Shown piece by piece: positions 11,571 to 21,374 of a stretch of DNA of 64,000 nt. Below the pieces are notes generated by a model that ran no database searches, had not been told where the DNA came from, and saw nothing but the letters and a program-made list of their open reading frames with translations. Positions within the stretch are counted from its first letter, which is position 1, and each line of letters starts with the position of its first letter. Source of the DNA: Triglochin maritima (Eukaryota; Streptophyta; Magnoliopsida; Alismatales; Juncaginaceae); NCBI GenBank assembly GCA_963682175.1, contig OY821783.1, positions 39,020,301 to 39,084,300 of the forward strand, in the 5' to 3' direction. Both the position numbers and the translations under genes were made by a program.

Positions 11571-11907
11571 GCCTGAACGTTGTACACAGTAACACATGAC
11601 ATGTGGAAGAAAGAGAATTTTGTGCAAGGGGACAAGTGCCACAAAAGAAATTAATGTTGTAATATATTTAGGGGGCTACTATTCGTCGCTGGAAAATTAC
11701 TTAAATCGCCTCAACAATTGCCTTTTTGTCCTCAACAATTCATTTAAAACTCATTTCGTCCTGTCTCTTAAAATAAGGTTTCTACACGTTTTCCTCATTT
11801 TCCCAGTACAAACACCACGAAAATGTCTGACGAAGCGCATTGATTCGGTGAAGTAAACCCAACAAAAAAAAATCGAGTCGGACGTCTAGACGCCTCACCC
11901 AAGCGGT

Positions 11908-11930
11908 GGGGGGGGGGGGGGGGGGGGGGG
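11908..11930 (+). repeat. Uninterrupted run of 23 G
   Basis: A pure G tract inside Mutator-like element 1, directly after GACGTCTAGACGCC. It is G-quadruplex capable and prone to length change. An assembly or sequencing error in its length is possible. Confidence 0.9.
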
Positions 11931-12593
11931 CAAGACTCCCCGTCCAAAAAAAAATTAAAAAAAATCATAAAATTATACAGTGTGTTATCTCAAATTATTT
12001 GAGGTTCATTTACAAGTTTTCGTTGGTAACGAGTCGGATTACAATGACTTTTTTTGCAAGTGATGAAGATTCAAATTTTTTCCAGATCCAACAATTTCAA
12101 GATCCAAAATTTCTCGATGGTAAAACTTCCCGACTTACAAATACCACATTGACAAGTCGTTCGGGGGTAAAACTTCCCGACTTACAAATACTTACAATTT
12201 TTTCGGATTTTAAAATTGTTGGATCTGGAAATTTTTGAATTTTCATCACTTGCAAAACTCGTTGTAAGGTGAGATGTCGGACGATCGACAGTTTGCTTCT
12301 CGGTCTACCGAATATATTCCATGCGGATGACCGAGTTTCCATCGGTCCACCGTGATCGTAAAAACAGTAAGTTTTTGATCTTCCTGGAATCATTGGGTCG
12401 GTTTACCGACCTCTAGCCGGTCATCCGAATATTTATCCTCAGTAGCTTCGACATTTCTCTGGAAATCTCTATTCGGTGTACCGAATTGGTATCAGTCTAA
12501 GAATATAGTAATTATTAACTTAATAATTAATTAATTTAGCAATTATCTAAATTTATAATCAATTATCTTTTTAATAAAAAATATAAAAATAGC

Positions 12594-12716
12594 GGGCGTC
12601 CGACGGAGCCGCCCCGCCCATGGGAGGGGCGTCTGGGTAAAACGCCCCCCAATGGGGGAGGCGTCTTAGCCAGACGCCGCCCCATGGGCGGGGCGGCTCC
12701 GGCGAACGCCCGCTAT
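12594..12716. repeat. Long GC-rich hairpin in Mutator-like element 1
   Basis: The block opens AGCGGGCGTCCGACGGAGCC and closes with its near inverse (GGCTCCGGCGAACGCCCGCT), with nested GGGGCGTCT/AGACGCC arms and two CCCATGGG loops. AT-rich arms (TTTTTAATAAAAAA-like) lie on both sides. Confidence 0.8.
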
Positions 12717-13262
12717 TTTTTAATATTTTTTATTAAAAAAATGTTGCATATTTTACCAGATTTGAGTACGCTGGGACGTCCGTTGGTTCATTACTGACCT
12801 CCAAAACATTATTTTTTATGATTATGAGAGGAAGATGAAGAGATATGTGTGATAAGAGGGTGAAATGTCGCGTTATAGGGGTAGCAATGAGAGAAAGACA
12901 AAATTGTAATATATACGAGCGATTTAAGTTGTTTTCCGACGATGAATAACACTTCAGTATATTTATCTTTCGAAATAAAACTTATAAATTCTTTAAAACA
13001 TCACCAATTTTTTTTATTTTTCAAGATCTACAAATAGACACCCATATTATTACTTAATCATAATTTTTTAGTAATCAAAATCGTGTCCAATCATGTTTAA
13101 TAGAGAAAGTAATACCATCAATTAAAGTTAAGTGACCAAAAAAAATGCAAACAAAAGGATTTTCATACAACAAGACAATGCAAGACCTCATATTGCACCA
13201 ACAGACCCAAATTTCATTCAAGCAACCACAACAGACGAGTGAGACATACAATCGACATGCCA

Positions 13263-13952
13263 ACCGTCTAATAGTCCAAATTTAAATATCATAGACTTGG
13301 GTTATTTTAGGGCAATTCAATCACTACACCAGGAATCAGCTCCTTCAACTGTTTTTGAGTTGGTTTAGGTTTGTCAACAATCATTTGACGATTTACATCC
13401 ATATGCACTCCCTTTGAGTTGGATTTCAAGCAATCAATTTGCGTAGGGATAAAAAAGCTCGAACTTCTTGTTGAAAAATTGTCGTCGTTGTGGAGAGAGC
13501 TTAGGGTAGTATGGGTTGACATCATCCTCCAAGTCTGTGTCATTCATCACCGGGTTAACCACAGGTGGAAGGTTCTTTGAGCCAGCATCATCCTCGATGT
13601 CTCCACAAAGTCCCTTCGCCTCATATGCGTCGGGGATAACAAAATCAGCTGGAATCGACTAATTCACAAGCGGGTGAAAAACAACGGGGTCAGATGTTGT
13701 AGATCGGGGAAGGTTCGTTGTCATACTTGCAGACACAAGCAGGAGGACTGAGAATGTTGAAAGAGAGACAAGGGAGAAGGGTGTAAAAGAGAAAGAGGGA
13801 GGCCGCAGGTTGGGGTTATGAGAGGGTGAAAGAGAGAGGGTAGTAGGTCTTAGGGTTTTGGGTGGGCATTTTAGTTTTTTTGTCAAATGGGAAGATTAAA
13901 TTGGGACACCCTAAAATGAAAAGTTAGAAAAACAAAACGGGACGGAGGGAGT
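13263..13952 (-). mobile_element. Decayed Mariner/Stowaway-type element
   Basis: Read on the minus strand the block starts with TA then CTCCCTCCGTCCC, the typical plant Mariner-like end (13940-13954 on the plus strand). Broken open stretches follow (about 13886-13659 and 13543-13307) and could be the start of a transposase, but I see no certain DDD core. The other end was not found, so the low-coordinate limit is approximate. Confidence 0.5.
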
Positions 13953-13954
13953 AC

Positions 13955-15028
13955 TTTAATCTAAAGTTGATCGTGTCAAACTCAGACCTTTTCTTGTCTT
14001 GTCTTTCCACCCTTTGGATTTCATTTATTACTCAATAGTTTTCCCCCCTTTATGTCCACCTGAAAAGGAAAAAAAATAAAGAAGCAACTAAAATTTAAAA
14101 ATAGTTATTGAGCAACAAGATGTTACTAATATTGGTGTAGGAAGGCAATTACTGTGGGGAGGATGTGTGGGCAAGTGATGACAATTTTAGCTCTAACATT
14201 AAAGATTTTTATAAAAATGATTACTATTAAGTTTATAAAAATTGAAGGTTTTAATTGCTTAAATTTATATCATATCTTCTATATTACATTAGATACTAAA
14301 TTTGCAGCAAATTTAGATTCATATCTTAAACTAAATTTGTCATAGTATCAGACAGTGCTAGGGATATTCTTTCATAACAACACCAGTGGATAGGTAATTG
14401 TCATGTTTTAAAGTCCATAATTCAAAGGACAAAATGTAATTTACCGAAAATATAAAATTGAAGCTCACGGAATTAGGAAACCAATGTTCGGCCCACATTG
14501 TTTGAGCCCACAGCTGCATTGATGCCATGAGAGGAACCTTCCCCTCCATTATCCATATACGTTCAATATTTTTATTCTATTCAATTTTCTACTAAAAAAT
14601 ATGGCACCGCCTTCTTCATCGTTCTTCTTCTTCTTCTTCTTATTCTTCTTCTGACTTTACATCACATGTATTACACCCATTAATAATCGTACAATTGTTT
14701 ATAAGACTAAAAAGAGAATTTCAATAAGAATTTATATCAATCGATTGATTACAAACTATATATACATATATATATATATATATATAATATATGATGTATA
14801 CACAGTAATAAACACACAATATCCAAGATATATATATATATATACAATAAAACAAAGACAAAAAGTTTACAAAACACAACTTGTCATACAGTATGTATGG
14901 AATTTGAAGTAAGTATATTGGATTAAAATTACATCACACTTCCAGAAAATAAAAGTATTACGTCGTCTTGAAATTTGAGAATCCAACGTGTTATTACGTA
15001 GATCACGTCGGCGCGCAGTTGAATTACA
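13955..15028. other. AT-rich spacer with TA microsatellites
   Basis: It contains a TTC run (about 14622-14640) and TA-repeat tracts (14757-14790 and 14829-14843). No gene can be supported. Confidence 0.45.
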
Positions 15029-15241
15029 TTAATTAGGACCCCAACAGCTCAAGTACATGACGGTCCTGAGCGCCTTCTCGGCCTTCTTGCGCTTGTCATC
15101 ACCACCGGTGGGCTTCATAGCCGACGAGCTGAACCGCCTCACGATTCCAGAAGTCTTGGTGGAGGCAGACGAGGATGATGAGTTGGCACCACCAACCTTA
15201 GAGACGTGGTCTTTCACCTTAGAGGTGGTTTGCACCACCAA
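15029..15241 (-). CDS. Wound-induced polypeptide (DUF3774 family), divergent copy 4
   Basis: The minus-strand gene encodes 70 residues. The C-terminus EKALRTVMYLSCWGPN is the family box, but the N-terminus is MVVQTTSKVKDHVSKV in place of the usual Ser/Arg-Ala-Trp start, and a Ser/Thr-rich linker (residues about 19-32) joins them. It represents a separate subgroup, not a recent copy. A TATA-like CTATAAATA (15329-15337, minus) lies about 90 bp upstream. It is the outlying member of the cluster, separated from copy 3 by the hAT, Mutator-like and Mariner insertions. Confidence 0.75.
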   Translation of the reverse strand: MVVQTTSKVKDHVSKVGGANSSSSSASTKTSGIVRRFSSSAMKPTGGDDKRKKAEKALRTVMYLSCWGPN

Positions 15242-15344
15242 CCTTATATGTATTTCTTGGTCTCTTCTCTTCTCTTATCTTAGATGGATGGATACAAATG
15301 GTGGTGTTAGCCGAAAGTGTTATCTATATATTTATAGAAAAGAC

Positions 15345-17081
15345 AGTACGTGACGTTTTGTTTTGTTTAAGCCAAAAAAGAAAAAGAAAAAAGATCTTCA
15401 AAGGATATCTACAAATTAATTAATAGTTAATGGTGAATAAACAAGAAGAAAAAAAAACAGTGGGATCGATGGTTTGACCCACATCACCCATAGTTTGGTT
15501 CCAACTTCCAACTTACAACACGGAGACAATTCACAAGACAACTCCGCACGTACGATTTGTTTTTGTTTGTGAAGATTCTAGAAATTCCAAGTATATATAT
15601 ACGTATAAGGACCAAAACAAATACTAATTAATACTGTGATGTGGGCCACATAAAACAGAGAGACTCTGAGATTTCCTTGGTGCGTGCGTGTAAGACAATG
15701 TCATGGATGGATAATATGGGAGCCCAAAACCTACTATGAGTTGGGCCGACATCTAAATTAATGCTTCGCTACATTTATCTGCTATTACTTTGTTTCCTGA
15801 CCCTGTTTTTATTATTTATTAGAAAACTAAACCTCAGACGCTTACATTCTGGAGACATGTTGCACGGTTTGAAAATATTTAAGCCGCATTCTGATGTTCC
15901 GCAAAATTCAAACCTCGTTTTATCTAATGTTCTGCAGTTGCCTCCCTGAAAATTTGATTTTTTTTTTATACCTTCCGATTGCAATTGCAACAGTTGAATG
16001 TTATTTTCAACTGTGAATATTATCAAGAATCTTTTATGTAATCAAACAAAAGATTATTGGTTGAACGATAATTTGGTAATTTATATTGAATTTTTTTATT
16101 TGATAAAGTTAGTGATAAGTCAATTATGTACTGTTTTCAAAAATTAAAACCCACCGAGACCAATTGTAATTTTTTATTTCATTTATATTTCTACTTCCCC
16201 CAAACGACAATCATGTTTCCTTCGTGAGTTCATCAGCTGTTTCCATCGCATATTTGTCAAACATTTTAGGGTTCTACCTCTTCCATCTTTGCTCAACCTT
16301 TTTTCTTGTATATATTGATTTGCTTTGTTGATCAAAACACGATTAATTGTCCCTAAAACGCGCGATTGCAAAAAAGGAGATTGATGGATGACGTCTTGAC
16401 TACGTATAAGAAGCTAATATTAGTGGTTTTTCATTTTATTCACGTGCGTGATTATGTAAAAAAAAACAAGTAAGTGGTGTTTGGAAAACGTTGTATGGTT
16501 ACATGCAATATGCAAGTTACTATCAGGTTGAGGTTTTAATTGTATGTATTTGTTCAAAATAGAAACAGATTCATGCATGGGTACGTACTCCGACCAAAGA
16601 AAATGGAGAGTTAGTTTATTAGTCCCTTTTCTGAGACACGTCGATTGCCACTTTTGTATCCAAATAATGGACGGCACCCAATCCTTTTTGACTTTCAACA
16701 CTATCCATCAATATATATACTTCCTCTTCAACATCCAATATTATTACTTAGTTTATAATCCAATATCACAGTCCATCAACAAATTTGAACTCCACATCCA
16801 CATATATCAACAGTGGAATCACTAGTGAAGAAGACATGGATAGAGGCCTGATGGGTAGAGGTGATATATTCTCTAGAAGAAGAAGGTGAGAGCGATTTTG
16901 AGGCCAACAAACCACAACTCTGTACTCGCGCGGTTTGAATAATTCACTTGAAGATGGTGATGGAAATGAGAAAGGCGCGAAGAGAAGAAGATACGTAGGA
17001 AACATAACATAAGAAGAGAAAGTGTTATGTTATGTTATGTCGTCTTCCAAGTAGTGGGATTGGAAGGAGATCATAGCTAGT
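15345..17081. other. AT-rich spacer
   Basis: Only short simple repeats, for example the TTATG run at 17025-17040. No gene, RNA or structured repeat can be supported. Confidence 0.4.
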
Positions 17082-17086
17082 GTATA

Positions 17087-19266
17087 TGTAACATCTCGGA
17101 ACAGCGGAAAATTTAAAATTCATAATCAAGACACAGAGCACAATAATCAAGGCGGGACTGTTACTTCTCATAAACAATAAAACGGTGCACCATAATACAT
17201 CAGAGTTTGCCAAAATGAATACATGATTACAACAAAACGATAATAGAAGATAAATGTAATCATGTGGACCTCAGTGGTCTGACTAGAGGATCCGACTCCA
17301 AACGCGTGTGCCCGCCGATCACCACCCCACTGGACCTACTGCGGTCCTGAAAAATATATAACAACAATGCCTGAGTTTCCAGAAGGAAACCCCGTATGCC
17401 AACTCACCTATATATGCATGCATTACACAATGAACCTATCATACTAGTAGCATGTCATGGCATCGACAGAAATGGAAAACAGTTCCCCCGAAGGGTAAAA
17501 CATGACATCAGTCCGACAATCAACAACGAGTCTCCCGAGGAGACCTACTGCAGGCACATGCAGTCTTACAGCACGCGACATCGCACCCCCCACACGCAGC
17601 TACACTACTCAAGGGTTCGGCAGGGAGCCTTTGTCACGCCTGCGGGCCGATAGAATACAGATCTGCAAATCTCAGTGGTCGGAGCCACAGGGACCAACGG
17701 GGCCGTCGCCCGGAAGGTATAACAACAACATCTCGGTAGGTGCCCAGCCGAGGAAAACAACATAACCGGAACAGCCTCGGCTCAACAATCACCATCGCCG
17801 GCACAACCTCGGCGGCATCACCGGCACAGCATCGGTAGTCCATCACAACAGTCCGGCACAGCATCGGACAAAACCAGACCGAAGTCTGCCAGGTCATCAG
17901 GCTCCTCGAGCCGCAAACACCAACCGCGCCGCTATAAAAGCAGGGCAGCGACCTCCGTAGCCAGTGGGCCGGTAGTCACCTCACCCAACGCCAGTTGCGT
18001 GCCCGCACAACATCAACACTGGGATCCGCGATCCCTCAGGCATGCTATACTACAAAGTGCCAACAATCATCTCAAAAGTCACGGTCCATACATGGAGGTG
18101 ACGCGTCCCGAACACCCACACTCTTCCTAACGGCGGTCCCTGGGCAGGCACGCATCACGCGCCCACCGTCACCTCCCGGCTCACGCACAAGGCGAGGACA
18201 CGGGTTTCCGTGGACAAAGTTGGCGTTCAAAAAGGGAACCAGGAATTCTGTCCTGGGCCCAAACGGTCGACCGGAAGAGGTGATTCGGTCGACCGGTTCC
18301 ATAAAGGAATCGGTCGACCGTACTCCTAAAACGGTCTACCGCTGCGCTCAAAACAGAACCCCCCAACGGTCAAACAAAGGTCTAAAAGCGGTCGACCGAA
18401 CGAGGTCAAAATCCGGAGTCTGGTCAACATTAAATTCAACTCTATCGGTCGACCGACTCAGGGGTCTCGGTCGACCGAAAACAGACAAGGTCAACCTATT
18501 ATTCTAAGTTATATAATCGGTCGAACGAAAACCTCCAACGGTCGAACAACAAACGATCGGTCGAACGAAACATGCAAAGCTAACAGGTACACTTAAGTTC
18601 CGGTCGAACACAACAAGGACCGGTCGACCGACAACAGGTAGACAAATCCCAACTCACCAGCAATAATGCACTACCGGTCGACCGCCCCAAGGCATCGTTC
18701 GACCGGTGAAGGTTAAAGTCGGGCAAACAGTGCCAAAACGGTCGACCGCCCGAAGGATCCGGTCGACCGTTGGTCGTCTTCAACCTCGCACCAGCCGAGG
18801 TTTTACGAAGAACGCGTCGTCGGAGAGGTCTCCGACCTCCCCCGACTCGACCAACGCATCCCTCACATGAGGGTCAACAAACAAACCACACTAAGGAGCG
18901 GCATACCTCAAAGAAACGACCAAAGTGCCGGAGCTCCGCTCGCGCACGTCGCCTCCGGTGATCTCCTTGTGCGCGCAACCCCGCACCTCTCCTGCCTGGA
19001 CCGCCTCACACCTCACGCCGACGCAGCCCCCTCCGCCTGAGCTTGAGCGACTGAGGAAGAAGGTGTGTGTTTGGTGAGAATGGAGGAAGAAGAAATGAGG
19101 AAGGAGATGAAAGAAGAAGAAAGAGAGAGAATGACCTTATTTAAAACTCGTGCTACAGTAACCCCAACCCTTCACCTTCCCATGCAATCTCCTGCACACC
19201 CACTTCCCCATGCAAACCAAACCTTAACCATCATTAGTCCACTAACCCTAGGTTAGGGATCTAACA
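17087..19266 (+). mobile_element. LTR-A copy 2, complete solo LTR
   Basis: The 2180-bp unit starts TGTAACATCTCGG and ends GGATCTAACA. The 5 bases GTATA stand directly before (17082-17086) and directly after it (19267-19271), a perfect target duplication, so this is a solo LTR left by recombination between two LTRs. Ten perfect CGGTCGACCG palindromes plus several one-base variants lie in 18263-18769. The TGTAACATC start and the length suit a Ty3/Gypsy (Del/Tekay-like) LTR, but no coding domain is present to prove it. It lies just upstream of the PPR relic. Confidence 0.9.
18263..18769. repeat. CGGTCGACCG palindrome cluster
   Basis: Ten exact copies of the 10-bp palindrome are spaced irregularly, about 11-150 bp apart, among variants such as CGGTCGAACG and CGTTCGACCG. 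The same arrangement is in copy 1 (about 229-785). Confidence 0.9.
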
Positions 19267-19304
19267 GTATATCCTCTTCCGGCTCCGATGGGGATCAAGA
19301 AGAC

Positions 19305-20088
19305 GACACGTGGACGAGGGTAGACGGATCTTTCACTCCATGAGTCGGGTGTATGGTGTTCGACCCAAGCTCGAGCATTACGGTTGTATGGTGGATTTGT
19401 TGGCCCGCAATGGGTTATTGGGAGATGCTATGACCATGATCCAGAACATGCCAATGGAACCGGATGCGCTCATATGGGGTGCACTTATGGCCGGTTGTAG
19501 GTTCCATTGGAATGTGGAGTTGGCAGAGGTTGCAGTGAAGCATCTGGTTGGTTTGGAGCCCAATAACAGTGGGGTTTACGTGCTTCTCGCCAACATTTAT
19601 GCTTCTTCAGGAAGGCACCAAGATGCTCGGAATATAAGGCTTCTGATGCAATCAAAGGGAGTGGAGAAAACACCGGGCTGTAGTTCCATTCAGGTAGGAG
19701 GGGCCGTGCATCAGTTCTTGGTTGGTGATACGTCTCACCCGCATATCAATGAAATTTTACAAAAAATGGGAATAGATAGAAAGACTAATATAAGATTGGA
19801 AGGGTACGTCACACATAAGAAAGAAGTGTTGCTTGACGTCGATGACGAGGAGAAGGACGATATGCTCTCTAGGCACAGTGAGAAGTTGGCTATTGCTTTT
19901 GGATTGCTGAAGACACAACCTGGCATTACTATCCATGTGGTAAAGAACCTTAGAGTGTGCACTGATTGTCATCATCCCACCAAGCTTATTATCGAAGTTA
20001 TACAATAGAAAGATTGTTGTGAGGGACCGAACTCGTTTCCATCTATTTGAAGCGGGTAGTTGCACTTGTAATGGCTGGCTATTGGTGA
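19305..20088 (+). pseudogene. PPR-E/DYW protein relic, 5'-truncated and frameshifted
   Basis: The translated piece begins inside the last PPR motif (VDEGRRIFHSM), runs through PPR/E and E+ motifs (YVLLANIYASSGRHQDA, GCSSIQVGG) and into a DYW deaminase domain with the HSEKLAIAFGL and CTDCHH signatures. All upstream PPR repeats and the start codon are missing. Near 20000 one extra base shifts the frame and creates a stop; the rest (KIVVRDRTRFH) continues in another frame. A 4-bp TGGC duplication at about 20072-20079 then separates the last residues from the stop at 20086-20088. Intact family members edit organelle RNA; this one cannot. Truncation is already complete 34 bp after the solo LTR, so LTR insertion alone does not explain the lost 5' part. 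Confidence 0.85.
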
Positions 20089-20794
20089 AGTTCTTTCTTT
20101 CTCACATAATTTACTCATACAACCAGCTCATTGTTTGTGTTTAGGTATGTGTAGAAATTATATCATATAACTCCACACTGATTGATCTTCGGCTGTCATA
20201 TCAATATTACACAGCAATAAAGGTTTTTCTTGATCATTGTAGTAGTAACTTCTGAAATAGTAAGTTACAAGCAAGCTAGCTCTTTGTGTTTGTGGTTCTA
20301 CTAAATCTTGACGTTGGGATGGACGTGAAGAACTAGAGAGAAGTGAGAGACATAAGGGAAAGACAAAGTGACTTTTGTTACAATTGAGTTTGTTTAGTTC
20401 GACCAAATGAGGATTTTTATCCCGTTCAGGCAGAGTTTGGCATTCAAAGAAGATAAGGTATTTTTATGTAATTCCACTCTCGGAATGGTATTATTGTGAT
20501 TGTCGCCTGCAACTCTGTAAGTTTGATAAATTTCTGTTTCGATTGCTTGTGCTTTGAGTTTCCAACCCCTTTATTTTTTTCATGATACGTTCCTCACTCA
20601 TTTGAGTGGCATAAGTTAGGGGTTGTTCTGTTCAACTGAAATTGTTTAGTATTTCATCTGATTTTTTATTGGGTTTTTTGCTCCAGTACATATCAAAAGG
20701 TTCAAAATTGGCATAATACCAATGATTTCTCAAAAATTATTTTGATACCTATCAAAAAGATGTAAATTGTTTTAATGCAGTTCCGTTAATGTGG
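20089..20794. other. Spacer
   Basis: No supported feature. It begins with the likely 3' flank of the PPR relic and ends at the older LTR-A fragment. Confidence 0.4.
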
Positions 20795-21374
20795 GGTCGA
20801 CCGTCCCTTGTTGTGGGGTCGACCGTTATATGACGTAGACTATTAGGACGACCATGGTAATTTTCGGTCGACCGGAACCCCTGAGTCGGTCGACCGAATA
20901 GGCTTGTTGATTTTGACCAACTCCGTATTTTGACCTCGTGTTCGGTCGACCGGTTTTAGACTTGTGTTCGATCGTTTGGACTTAAGTGACGCGCAGAATA
21001 GTTCGACCGTTGTACACTTTCGATCGACCGAACCTATTGGGACGATCGACCGATTAGGCTTTTTCGGTCGACCGTTTGTGTGCAGAACCGAATTCCTGGT
21101 CTTGTGATCGTGTCAACTCTGTCCACGGAAACCCGTGTCCTCGCTTAGAGCGTGAGCCGGGAGGTGACAGCAGACACGTGCTCGTGCCGCCCATGGACCG
21201 CCGTGTGGAATAGTGTGGACACTTGGGTCGCACCACCTCCGTGTTGGACGTGGTGTGACGTGTTGTTGTCTTACTCTCTGATGAGTAGCAGACCTCTAGG
21301 CTCGCGGATCCCAATGCGTGTGACGTATGGCTCGTGGAGCATGATAATCCTGCAGACTATGGTCTGGACGTCCG
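20795..21374 (-). mobile_element. Older LTR-A copy 3, middle part
   Basis: On the minus strand this aligns with the region of LTR-A from about 17900 to 18560 of copy 2: the GAGGACACGGGTTTCCGTGG block, the GTCACCTCCCGGCTCACG block and the palindrome cluster. Substitutions are more numerous than among the other copies. It is the continuation of 26738-26410 and 22671-22514 after later insertions. Confidence 0.7.

Larger units (their letters stand above)
8191..11582 (+). mobile_element. Apparently intact hAT DNA transposon
   Basis: The element is 3392 bp. Its ends are CAACGTTTACG on the left and the reverse complement CAACGTTCAGG on the right, so the terminal inverted repeats start CAACGTT. The 8 bases TACACAGT occur immediately outside both ends (8183-8190 and 11583-11590), a perfect 8-bp target duplication typical of hAT elements. 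One uninterrupted transposase gene fills the interior (8706-11201), with a TATATAAA box at 8425-8432 upstream and AATAAA at 11282-11287 downstream. GC-rich subterminal arrays flank the gene. The perfect duplication and open frame suggest a young, possibly still mobile insertion. Confidence 0.92.
11671..12956. mobile_element. Non-autonomous Mutator-like element 1
   Basis: The left end (GGGGGCTACTATTCGTCG, then AAATTACTTAAATCGC) matches the inverted right end (TGAAGTGTTATTCATCG, then AACAACTTAAATCGC). The 9 bases outside are ATATATTTA on the left and GTATATTTA on the right, an 8-of-9 match, as expected for Mutator-like transposition. No transposase is encoded. It shares the ACTTAAATCG end motif and the internal GACGCC palindromes with the element at 45516-46665, so the two form one family. 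Confidence 0.75.

Noticed and set aside
17995..18507. Open frame of 170 codons within LTR-A
   Set aside because: The related 1-1281 copy breaks it and it lies in LTR sequence full of palindromes; no recognisable domain.
18263..18769. Palindrome cluster looking like a CRISPR array
   Set aside because: Repeats are only 10 bp, irregularly spaced and lie inside plant LTRs with target duplications; no cas genes, and the genome is eukaryotic.
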